DNA of 5,259 nt from Clostridia bacterium (GTDB taxonomy: Bacteria > Bacillota > Clostridia > Oscillospirales > Acutalibacteraceae): assembly GCA_900769775.1 (NCBI GenBank), contig CAAGHT010000084.1, positions 1 to 5,259 on the forward strand, in the 5' to 3' direction. Positions 1 through 5,259 of the stretch are shown here, piece by piece. How positions within the stretch are numbered: the first letter of the stretch is position 1; each line of letters starts with the position of its first letter. Position numbers and translations under genes: made by a program. The notes below the pieces were generated by a model that saw only the letters and a program-made list of their open reading frames with translations, was not told the origin of the DNA and did not search any database.

Positions 1-541
1 GAAGGATAACGTCCTTGCCCGAAACGAAGGGTTTGAGCGCACCCTTAAGTTCAAACTTGATAGCCGAAGGAACCTTGAACCAAGCCTTACCTGTCGCCAT
101 TCCTGCCGCCATATCGGTTGAGCCGACACCTGTTGAGAAGGCACCGAGAGCGCCGTAGGTACAGGTATGCGAGTCAGCACCGATTACAACATCGCCCGAA
201 ACGACAAGTCCCTTTTCGGGGAGAAGTGCGTGCTCGATGCCCATCTGTCCGACGTCATAAAAATGGGTTATATCCTGCTCACCACAGAAATTGCGGCACA
301 TTTTGCACTGCTCTGCAGCCTTAATGTCCTTATTGGGAGCAAAATGGTCCATTACCATTGTTACCTTTTCCTTGTCATAGACCTTATCTATACCAAGCTT
401 ATTATATTCGGCGATAGCAACGGGAGAGGTTATGTCGTTACCGAGAACTAGGTCGAGGTTTGCGAGAATGAGCTCGCCTGCTTCTACCTTTTCAAGCCCT
501 GCATGCGCTGCCAGCACCTTTTGGGTCATTGTCATACCCAT
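1..541 (-). CDS. leuC: 3-isopropylmalate dehydratase large subunit, N-terminal part (cut by left window edge)
   Basis: This is the large, aconitase-like subunit that, with LeuD, converts 2-isopropylmalate to 3-isopropylmalate in the cytoplasm, the second step of leucine synthesis. I translated 180 complete codons from the ATG at 541; the frame is still open at base 1. The protein begins MGMTMTQKVLAAHAG. It carries family landmarks: LGNDIT near residue 33, MDHFAPNKDIKAAEQCK at 64-80, and GADSHTCTYGALGAFSTGVG at 121-140, a substrate/cluster-proximal segment. This matches the roughly 420-residue archaeal/clostridial LeuC form, so a little over half is missing, including the C-terminal cysteines expected to bind the [4Fe-4S] cluster. 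Besides Cys79 there are nearby Cys82 and Cys86, which I would not assign a role. It follows leuA by 16 nt. Homoaconitase belongs to the same family, but the adjacent leuA makes LeuC much more likely. Confidence 0.95.
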   Translation of the reverse strand, partial: MGMTMTQKVLAAHAGLEKVEAGELILANLDLVLGNDITSPVAIAEYNKLGIDKVYDKEKVTMVMDHFAPNKDIKAAEQCKMCRNFCGEQDITHFYDVGQMGIEHALLPEKGLVVSGDVVIGADSHTCTYGALGAFSTGVGSTDMAAGMATGKAWFKVPSAIKFELKGALKPFVSGKDVIL

Positions 542-550
542 TTAAAAAGC

Positions 551-559
551 ACTTCCTTT
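551..559 (-). promoter_or_regulatory. ribosome binding site of leuC, overlapping the leuA stop
   Basis: On the coding strand AAAGGAAGT precedes the leuC ATG, with 12 nt between GGA and the ATG, slightly long. Its first bases are part of the leuA TAA stop (558-560), so ribosomes ending leuA finish on top of the leuC initiation region. This suggests translational coupling. In-frame ATGs at codons 3 and 5 are alternative starts, but ATG 541 is closest to the SD and gives the usual family N-terminus. Confidence 0.6.
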
Positions 560-2057
560 ACTGCATAAGTTTGTTGATTGCGTTTAGATAAGCCATAATA
601 CCGGCTTCAATAATATCGGTTGAAAGTCCGCGGCCCGAATAGGTCTTGCCGCCGCTCTGCAGCTTCAGTGTTACTTCGCCGAGAGTGTCCTTACCTTCGG
701 ATACTGCGCTGATATTGAACTTATCAAGGGTATGCTCGGGAGGACAAACAATTTTGTCAATAGCGGCATAAAGAGCGTCGATAGCACCGTCACCGAGGCT
801 ATTTTCCTCTACAAAGCCGTCATCCTTTTTAAGACAAATAGAGGAGCAAACGCCAACCTTACCCATTGTCTTAACATCAAAGGAAACGAGCTTATATTTT
901 CCGTCAACTATTTCGGTGTTTGAAACGAGGGCTTCAATATCGCCGTCGGTGACCGTCTTTTTCTTGTCGCAAAGCTCCTTGAACTTGCCGAATACCTCGA
1001 TAATCTTGTCATCGTTGAGGTCATAGCCGAGCTCTTTCAGTCTTTCAGAGAATGCGTGCTTGCCCGAATGCTTGCCAAGTACCATCTGATTGGTCTTGAT
1101 ACCGACCGATTCGGGAGTCATAATCTCGTAGGTCGACTTATTGGCAAGAACACCGTGCTGATGAATACCCGACTCGTGAGCAAATGCATTTGCGCCAACA
1201 ATGGGCTTATTGTGTGGAGCCGACTGACCGATAATGTTATAAACAAGCTTACTTGTTCTGTAAATCTGTGTGGTATCGATTCTCGGGGGCTCAGTATAGA
1301 GGTCGGGACGGGTCTTTATTGCCATTACAACCTCTTCAAGTGAGGTATTTCCTGCGCGCTCGCCAAGTCCGTTTACGGTACATTCAATCTGTAATGCACC
1401 ACCCTGAACACCGCCGAGTGCATTTGCAACCGCCATACCGAGGTCGTTATGACAATGAACAGAAAACTCAACCTTATCACTGTCGGGAACATTTTTGATA
1501 AGATACTCGATCATTGCCTTCATTTCGGCAGGAGTGGTATATCCTACGGTATCGGGAATATTGAGTACCTTTGCACCGCTCTTAATTGCGGCATCGCAAA
1601 CACGAACAAGGAAATCGGGGTCACTTCTCATTGCATCCTCGCAAGAGAACTCGATGTTAGAGGTGTATTTTGCGGCATATTTTACCATTTCGCGTGTGCG
1701 CTCAATAACCTGCTCGGGGCTCATCTTGAGCTTATATTCCATGTGTACGGGGCTTGTTGCGATAAAGGTGTGAATTCTCGGGTCTGCGGCAATCTTTACT
1801 GCCTCCCAAGCCGCATCAATATCCTTTTCAAGAGCACGTGACAGAGATGCAACTGTACAGTTCTTTACAAGACCTGCAATACTCTTTACTGACTCGAAAT
1901 CTCCGGGAGAGGAGATTGCAAAGCCTGCTTCGATTATATCAACGCCGAGCTTTTCAAGCTGACTTGCCACCTGCAGTTTTTCTGCAAGGTTCATACTACA
2001 GCCGGGTGACTGCTCGCCGTCACGAAGGGTTGTATCAAAAATCTTAATTCTACCCAT
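558..2057 (-). CDS. leuA: 2-isopropylmalate synthase
   Basis: The enzyme condenses 2-oxoisovalerate with acetyl-CoA to give 2-isopropylmalate, the committed step of leucine synthesis, and is normally feedback-inhibited by leucine. The 499-residue protein is near the usual length of about 510. The N-terminal TIM barrel opens with FDTTLRDGEQSPG (7-19), where Arg12 and Asp13 match the catalytic Arg and metal-binding Asp. HCHNDLGMAVAN (201-212) supplies the two metal-ligand histidines 201 and 203, and GLGERAGNTSLEEV (230-243) follows. ESGIHQHG (295-302) and LGKHSGKHAF (327-336) belong to the linker subdomains. The C-terminal LeuA dimer (leucine-binding) domain covers about 375-495, including GDGAIDA (422-428), where many homologues have Pro instead of Ala425, and GRGLSTDIIEA (475-485). 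The full regulatory domain separates it from homocitrate-synthase-like short relatives and favours LeuA over citramalate synthase, although CimA cannot be excluded by motifs alone. It starts 11 nt after ilvD and is followed by leuC. Confidence 0.95.
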   Translation of the reverse strand: MGRIKIFDTTLRDGEQSPGCSMNLAEKLQVASQLEKLGVDIIEAGFAISSPGDFESVKSIAGLVKNCTVASLSRALEKDIDAAWEAVKIAADPRIHTFIATSPVHMEYKLKMSPEQVIERTREMVKYAAKYTSNIEFSCEDAMRSDPDFLVRVCDAAIKSGAKVLNIPDTVGYTTPAEMKAMIEYLIKNVPDSDKVEFSVHCHNDLGMAVANALGGVQGGALQIECTVNGLGERAGNTSLEEVVMAIKTRPDLYTEPPRIDTTQIYRTSKLVYNIIGQSAPHNKPIVGANAFAHESGIHQHGVLANKSTYEIMTPESVGIKTNQMVLGKHSGKHAFSERLKELGYDLNDDKIIEVFGKFKELCDKKKTVTDGDIEALVSNTEIVDGKYKLVSFDVKTMGKVGVCSSICLKKDDGFVEENSLGDGAIDALYAAIDKIVCPPEHTLDKFNISAVSEGKDTLGEVTLKLQSGGKTYSGRGLSTDIIEAGIMAYLNAINKLMQ

Positions 2058-2063
2058 TAGTGT

Positions 2064-2070
2064 ACTCCTT
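2064..2070 (-). promoter_or_regulatory. ribosome binding site of leuA, overlapping the ilvD stop
   Basis: The coding strand reads AAGGAGT with 7 nt between GGAG and the leuA ATG at 2057. The AA of this element is part of the ilvD TAA stop (2069-2071), so termination on ilvD and initiation on leuA share bases. It fixes the leuA start unambiguously. Confidence 0.8.
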
Positions 2071-3730
2071 ACTCAATTATTGCGCCCTTGTCTGCCGAGC
2101 TGACAAGTTTTGCGTATTTCTTTAAATAACCTGTGAGGTTGGTCTTGATTTTAATGGTGGTCTCAGCCCTTCTCTTTGCCATTTCCTCATCGGATACGCG
2201 AAGATTTATAGAATAGTTCGGGATATCGATATCAATTATATCTCCGTCCTTTACATAAGCGATAGGACCGCCGTCTACAGCCTCAGGAGAGGTGTGACCG
2301 ATTGCGGCGCCTCGGGTAGCACCCGAGAAGCGTCCGTCGGTAATAAGTGCAACCTCTTTATCAAGTCCCATACCTGCGATTGCCGAGGTGGGAGAAAGCA
2401 TTTCTCTCATACCGGGGCCGCCTGCAGGGCCTTCATAGCGGATAACAACTACATCGCCGGGCTTAATGCCGCCCTCGTAGATAACCTTGATTGCCTCTTC
2501 CTCGCTGTCAAAAACCTTTGCAGGTCCCGAGTGCTTTAGCATTTCGGGAGCTACGGCACTGCGCTTAACTATTGAGCCGTTAGGAGCGAGTGAGCCGTAA
2601 AGCACTGCAAGTCCGCCTGTTTTGGTATAGGGCTCGAGGGCGGTTTTTGCAACATCGGTATTCATTGAGCGGCAACCCTTAATATTTTCTGCAACGGTTT
2701 TACCCGTTACGGTCAGAGCATCGGTCTCGAGGAAGCCGGCATATGAGAGCTCGCCCATAACTGCATAAACACCGCCTGCGGCCTCAAGGTCCTGCATATG
2801 ATGATGACCTGCGGGAGCAAGGTGGCAGAGGTTGGGTGTCTTTTCGCTGATTTCGTTAATCATATGTAAATCGAAATCAATTCCTGCCTCGTGCGCTATT
2901 GCGGCGAGATGGAGTGCGGAGTTTGTAGAACAGCCGAGCGCCATATCAACCGTAAGTGCATTTCTAAGCGACTTTTCATTGATTATATCGAGAGGCTTGA
3001 TATCCTTCTCAACAAGTGTCATAATCTGCTCGCCTGCTGCCTTTGCAAGACGCTGACGGGCGCCGTGAACTGCGGGGATAGTACCGTTTCCGCGAAGGGC
3101 AATTCCAAGTGCTTCAGAGAGGCAGTTCATACTGTTTGCGGTGAACATACCCGAGCAAGAGCCGCAACCGGGGCAAGCGTTACCCTCGACAAAACTGAGT
3201 TCTTCATCGTTTATCGTACCGTTTTTATAAGCGCCAACCGCTTCAAAAACACTATTCAGGTCCATCGGTCTGCCGTTAAACTCGCAGGTTGAAAGCATAG
3301 GACCGCCCGAAACGAAGATTGCAGGAATATTAAGTCGGCAAGCCGCCATAATCATACCGGGAACAATCTTGTCGCAGTTCGGGATAAAAACAAGTCCGTC
3401 AAGGGCGTGGGCCTTTGCCATACACTCAACGCTGTCGGCAATTATTTCTCTTGTTACAAGAGAGTATTTCATACCCTCGTGTCCCATTGCAAGGCCGTCG
3501 CAAACGGCAATTGTATTAAACTCCATAGGAGTGCCGCCTGCGGCAAGCACGCCGTCCTTAACTGCACGGGAGATTCTCTCAAGATGAACATGACCGGGCA
3601 CTATTTCGTTAAAGGAATTAACGATACCGATAAGAGGCTTTTTAATCTCGTTATCGGAATATCCTGCCGCCTTTAAAAGGGAACGCTGAGGTGCTCTCTC
3701 GGGGCCTTTTTTCATAATATCGCTACGCAT
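2069..3730 (-). CDS. ilvD: dihydroxy-acid dehydratase, [4Fe-4S]-type
   Basis: IlvD dehydrates 2,3-dihydroxyisovalerate and 2,3-dihydroxymethylvalerate to the 2-oxo acids that give valine/leucine and isoleucine. I start it at ATG 3730 (553 residues, beginning MRSDIMKKGPERAP), not at the in-frame ATG at 3745, because the GGAGG Shine-Dalgarno lies between the two and the shorter form matches the family N-terminus. From this start: VCDGLAMGHEGM (76-87) holds the Mg-binding Asp78; NCDK (118-121) holds cluster Cys119, Mg ligand Asp120 and Lys121, normally carbamylated; CPGCGSCSGM (186-195) holds Cys192, the other conserved cluster Cys; PAGHHHMQDLEAAGG is at 306-320; Glu443 and Ser469 in DGRFSGATRG correspond to the late Mg ligand and the catalytic base. 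NSFNEIVPGHVHLE (38-51) has Gly46 where [2Fe-2S] members have Cys, which points to the oxygen-labile [4Fe-4S] type. EDD (6-phosphogluconate dehydratase) is a relative, excluded by context and motif style. Confidence 0.96.
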   Translation of the reverse strand: MRSDIMKKGPERAPQRSLLKAAGYSDNEIKKPLIGIVNSFNEIVPGHVHLERISRAVKDGVLAAGGTPMEFNTIAVCDGLAMGHEGMKYSLVTREIIADSVECMAKAHALDGLVFIPNCDKIVPGMIMAACRLNIPAIFVSGGPMLSTCEFNGRPMDLNSVFEAVGAYKNGTINDEELSFVEGNACPGCGSCSGMFTANSMNCLSEALGIALRGNGTIPAVHGARQRLAKAAGEQIMTLVEKDIKPLDIINEKSLRNALTVDMALGCSTNSALHLAAIAHEAGIDFDLHMINEISEKTPNLCHLAPAGHHHMQDLEAAGGVYAVMGELSYAGFLETDALTVTGKTVAENIKGCRSMNTDVAKTALEPYTKTGGLAVLYGSLAPNGSIVKRSAVAPEMLKHSGPAKVFDSEEEAIKVIYEGGIKPGDVVVIRYEGPAGGPGMREMLSPTSAIAGMGLDKEVALITDGRFSGATRGAAIGHTSPEAVDGGPIAYVKDGDIIDIDIPNYSINLRVSDEEMAKRRAETTIKIKTNLTGYLKKYAKLVSSADKGAIIE

Positions 3731-3738
3731 ATATTTAA

Positions 3739-3743
3739 CCTCC
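3739..3743 (-). promoter_or_regulatory. ribosome binding site that decides the ilvD start
   Basis: A perfect GGAGG on the coding strand sits 8 nt before ATG 3730. The upstream in-frame ATG at 3745 overlaps this element and has no SD of its own at a workable distance, so the five extra codons (MEVKY) are almost certainly untranslated leader. Confidence 0.88.
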
Positions 3744-3750
3744 ATATTTT

Positions 3751-3801
3751 AGAGAAATATAAAACAAACCCAAAGCGTTTGAATCTCTTTTATATTTCTC
3801 T
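3751..3801 (-). repeat. 14-bp perfect inverted repeat with nested hairpin just upstream of the ilvD ribosome binding site
   Basis: On the coding strand AGAGAAATATAAAA (3801-3788) is repeated exactly in reverse complement at 3764-3751, separated by 23 nt. Inside the loop CAAAC (3781-3777) can pair with GTTTG (3769-3765) around a 7-nt loop, giving a long stem of 14+5 bp interrupted by a one-sided 6-nt bulge. It ends 7 nt before the GGAGG of ilvD. No U-run follows, so it is not a canonical terminator. An mRNA stabilising, processing or translation-modulating structure is more plausible; the role is inference. Confidence 0.7.
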
Positions 3802-3826
3802 CGTGCGGGGCAGAACGCCCCGCACG
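3802..3826 (-). promoter_or_regulatory. GC-rich perfect hairpin in the ilvC-ilvD gap (not a canonical terminator)
   Basis: CGTGCGGGGC (3802-3811) and GCCCCGCACG (3817-3826) form a perfect 10-bp stem with a 5-nt loop, starting 13 nt after the ilvC stop. It abuts the AT-rich inverted repeat without a spacer. Neither strand has a run of T directly after the stem, so intrinsic termination should be weak or absent. It could act as a 3' stabiliser of an ilvC-containing transcript, a partial terminator or an RNase-processing boundary. Confidence 0.7.
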
Positions 3827-3839
3827 GTAAAAGAAATAA

Positions 3840-4862
3840 TTAGTTGTTGATGAACTTCTCTTCGTCGTTCCAGGTGTAAAGCTTTCTTACATCCTCGCCA
3901 ACCTTCTCAGACGAGTGCTCAGCTGCGAGCTTACGCATAGCCTTGAAGTGAGCCTGACCGCCTGCCTCAGACATATCGAGGAGGAATTCCTTAGCAAAAG
4001 AGCCGTCCTGAATGTCAGAAAGAATCTTCTTCATAGCCTTCTTGGTGTCCTCGGTGATGATCTTCGGACCTGTTACATAGTCGCCGTATTCAGCAGTATT
4101 AGAAACAGAGTATCTCATTCCTGCAAAGCCTGACTGATAGATAAGGTCAACGATGAGCTTCATCTCGTGGATACACTCAAAGTATGCGTTTCTGGGGTCG
4201 TAGCCCGCCTCAACGAGGGTCTCAAAGCCTGCCTGCATAAGAGCGCAAACGCCGCCGCAGAGAACCGCCTGCTCACCGAAGAGGTCGGTTTCAGTCTCGG
4301 TGCGGAAGGTGGTCTCAAGAACACCGGCACGAGCGCCGCCGATACCGAGTGCATATGCGAGACCAAGCTCAAGAGCATTGCCGGTAGCATCCTGATGAAC
4401 TGCTACGAGACAAGGAACACCCTTGCCAACCTGATACTCACTGCGTACTGTGTGTCCGGGGCCCTTTGGAGCTATCATAATAACATTGCAGTCATCGCGA
4501 ACAACGATCTGCTGGAAATGAATGTTGAAGCCGTGTGCGAAAGCAACGGTCATGCCCTCACGAAGATTGGGAGCGATTTCATTCTTATAAACCTTAGCCT
4601 GATACTCATCGTTGATAAGAATCATCACGATGTCGGCTCTCTTGGTAGCCTCAGCAGTGGTATAAACCTCGAAGCCCTCAGCCTCAGCCTTGATGGCACT
4701 CTTAGAACCTGTGTAAAGGCCGATAATTACCTTAACACCTGAATCGCGGAGGTTCTTTGCGTGAGCGTGACCCTGTGAGCCGTAACCGATGATAGCAACG
4801 GTCTTACCATCCAGCAGGGCAAGGTTACAATCTGATTCGTAAAACATTCTCTGATTTGACAT
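3840..4862 (-). CDS. ilvC: ketol-acid reductoisomerase (class I)
   Basis: IlvC catalyses the Mg-dependent alkyl migration and NAD(P)H-dependent reduction of acetolactate and acetohydroxybutyrate to dihydroxy acids. The 340-residue length is that of short class I enzymes. The N-terminal Rossmann domain has GYGSQGHAHAKNL (26-38) and the cofactor-specificity loop GLYTGSKS (48-55). AHGFNIHF (109-116) carries His110, and APKGPGHTVRSEY (131-143) carries Lys133. The all-helical knotted C-terminal domain provides Asp193 and Glu197 (TETDLFGEQAVLCGG), Glu229 and Glu233 (ECIHEMKLIVDL) and Ser254 (YSVSNTAEYGD), so every catalytic and metal position is present. The odd point is Tyr50, where NADPH enzymes usually have Arg; Ser53 and Ser55 are retained. 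The gene lies 33 nt after ilvN and 109 nt before ilvD. ATG 4862 is chosen because an AAAAGGAGT lies 9 nt upstream; the ATG at codon 6 is poorly placed. Confidence 0.97.
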   Translation of the reverse strand: MSNQRMFYESDCNLALLDGKTVAIIGYGSQGHAHAKNLRDSGVKVIIGLYTGSKSAIKAEAEGFEVYTTAEATKRADIVMILINDEYQAKVYKNEIAPNLREGMTVAFAHGFNIHFQQIVVRDDCNVIMIAPKGPGHTVRSEYQVGKGVPCLVAVHQDATGNALELGLAYALGIGGARAGVLETTFRTETETDLFGEQAVLCGGVCALMQAGFETLVEAGYDPRNAYFECIHEMKLIVDLIYQSGFAGMRYSVSNTAEYGDYVTGPKIITEDTKKAMKKILSDIQDGSFAKEFLLDMSEAGGQAHFKAMRKLAAEHSSEKVGEDVRKLYTWNDEEKFINN

Positions 4863-4870
4863 TTTTAATT

Positions 4871-4879
4871 ACTCCTTTT
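4871..4879 (-). promoter_or_regulatory. ribosome binding site of ilvC
   Basis: The coding strand reads AAAAGGAGT, with 9 nt between GGAG and the ATG at 4862. It supports the first of two nearby in-frame ATGs as the start. Confidence 0.8.
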
Positions 4880-4883
4880 AATT

Positions 4884-4898
4884 CTTTTTCAGAAATTA
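4884..4898. promoter_or_regulatory. possible CodY-box-like palindrome between ilvN and ilvC
   Basis: The + strand reads CTTTTTCAGAAATTA against the 15-bp CodY consensus AATTTTCWGAAAATT: 11 of 15 positions agree, including the whole TTTTCAGAAA core. It overlaps the ilvN stop codon and lies upstream of the ilvC SD. CodY is a known repressor of ilv-leu operons in many Firmicutes, but four mismatches in AT-rich DNA can arise by chance, and an internal position in the operon is not the usual one. Confidence 0.25.
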
Positions 4899-5259
4899 TT
4901 TATTTTTATATTCGCGCAGATAGGTCATATCCATCTCTCTGAGACAGTCAGAGCCTCTCTGTAATGCTACAACGCCTGTACGGCACATTTCGATGATACC
5001 AAAGGGCTTTAAAACACTGATAAAGGTATCAAGCTTTGAAGATTCGCCCGTGACCTCAATACAGAAGGAATCGGGCGCATAGTCAATAATATTTGCCTTA
5101 AAAATATTAACGGCATCCATAATCTCCTGATGAGACTGCGACTGATTCTTAATCTTTATAAGCAGAAGTTCTCTTGCAAGGGTGGTCTCATAAGGCATTT
5201 CGCTTATCTCAATAACCTCGTGAAGTCGGTTAAGCTGAAGAATTATCTGCTTTTTGACA
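4896..5259 (-). CDS. ilvN: acetolactate synthase small (regulatory) subunit, C-terminal part (cut by right window edge)
   Basis: IlvN binds the catalytic subunit IlvB, activates it and confers valine feedback inhibition. The frame is open to the window edge: upstream of the ATG at 5198, 20 further in-frame codons read VKKQIILQLNRLHEVIEISE, which match the usual IlvN segment that follows the N-terminal ACT domain. ATG 5198 is therefore internal, not the start. The visible 120 residues contain the family's LARELLLIKI, then a second, ACT-like domain with VNIFKANIIDYAPDSFCIEV and LKPFGIIEMCRTGVVALQRG. About 45-50 N-terminal residues, forming most of the valine-binding ACT domain, lie outside. The tail after ALQRG is about 20 residues and unremarkable. 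The small subunit is usually encoded directly after ilvB, so ilvB is expected beyond the right edge. A role as IlvH rather than IlvN cannot be separated by sequence; the symbols are used interchangeably for single-copy genes. Confidence 0.94.
   Translation of the reverse strand, partial: VKKQIILQLNRLHEVIEISEMPYETTLARELLLIKIKNQSQSHQEIMDAVNIFKANIIDYAPDSFCIEVTGESSKLDTFISVLKPFGIIEMCRTGVVALQRGSDCLREMDMTYLREYKNK

Noticed and set aside
167..451. 94-codon + strand open frame at the left end
   Set aside because: It is antisense to leuC, whose frame is continuous from 541 to base 1 and matches the family throughout.
1449..1841. 130-codon open frame on the + strand antisense to leuA
   Set aside because: Contained within the highly conserved LeuA catalytic barrel and with no recognisable motif; treated as a shadow, like the other + strand frames in the window.
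16..3315. Recurring GCCCGAAACGA string (near 18, 193 and 3306)
   Set aside because: All copies lie in coding sequence and encode similar Val-Ser-Gly segments of LeuC and IlvD; this is shared codon choice, not a repeat element.
3751..3826. Intrinsic terminator between ilvC and ilvD
   Set aside because: Strong stems are present, but neither strand has a T-run after either stem. On the coding strand the GC hairpin is followed by an A-rich segment and the second stem by AAAATATGG.
3731..3839. Internal promoter, T-box or riboswitch before ilvD
   Set aside because: I found no convincing -35/-10 pair at suitable spacing, no T-box consensus element and too little length for a known amino acid riboswitch.
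4160..4390. 76-codon open frame on the minus strand inside ilvC in another frame
   Set aside because: Low-complexity Ser/Ala/Leu/Arg-rich translation with no SD or family resemblance; the overlapping ilvC frame is certain.
4167..4742. 191-codon open frame on the + strand antisense to ilvC
   Set aside because: It lies wholly inside ilvC, whose protein has every catalytic residue; its translation has no recognisable domain. It is a codon-usage shadow.
4896..5198. ilvN as a complete 100-residue protein starting at ATG 5198
   Set aside because: The frame continues without a stop to the window edge, and the upstream codons match the IlvN family, so this ATG is internal.

Overview
The window is a densely packed piece of a branched-chain amino acid biosynthesis operon. 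All of its genes lie on the minus strand, so transcription runs from right to left. In transcription order they are the C-terminal part of ilvN (acetolactate synthase regulatory subunit, cut by the right edge), ilvC (ketol-acid reductoisomerase), ilvD (dihydroxy-acid dehydratase), leuA (2-isopropylmalate synthase) and the N-terminal part of leuC (isopropylmalate isomerase large subunit, cut by the left edge). Gaps are short: 33 nt (ilvN-ilvC), 109 nt (ilvC-ilvD), 11 nt (ilvD-leuA) and 16 nt (leuA-leuC). Every complete gene has a purine-rich Shine-Dalgarno sequence, and two of these overlap the stop codon of the gene upstream.

Together the genes form a continuous pathway. IlvN with its catalytic partner IlvB (expected just outside the right edge) makes acetohydroxy acids. 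IlvC isomerises and reduces them, and IlvD dehydrates the diols to 2-oxoisovalerate, the valine precursor, and to the isoleucine precursor. LeuA then draws 2-oxoisovalerate into the leucine branch, and LeuC (with LeuD, expected beyond the left edge) isomerises isopropylmalate.

The host is most likely an anaerobic member of the Firmicutes, class Clostridia, perhaps a gut Ruminococcaceae/Oscillospiraceae-like bacterium. This rests on strong AGGAGG-type ribosome binding sites, moderate GC with AT-rich intergenic DNA, a short class I IlvC, a LeuC resembling the roughly 420-residue archaeal/clostridial form, and an IlvD of the oxygen-sensitive [4Fe-4S] type. It is inference from sequence style, not a database match.

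I see no mobile element, CRISPR array, tRNA or rRNA, and no sign of a novel system. The points worth a second look are a two-part RNA structure filling the ilvC-ilvD gap, a Tyr in place of the usual NADPH-phosphate-binding Arg in IlvC, a weak CodY-box-like palindrome between ilvN and ilvC, and an ilvD start that should be five codons downstream of the longest open frame. No gene-free stretch exceeds 110 bases.
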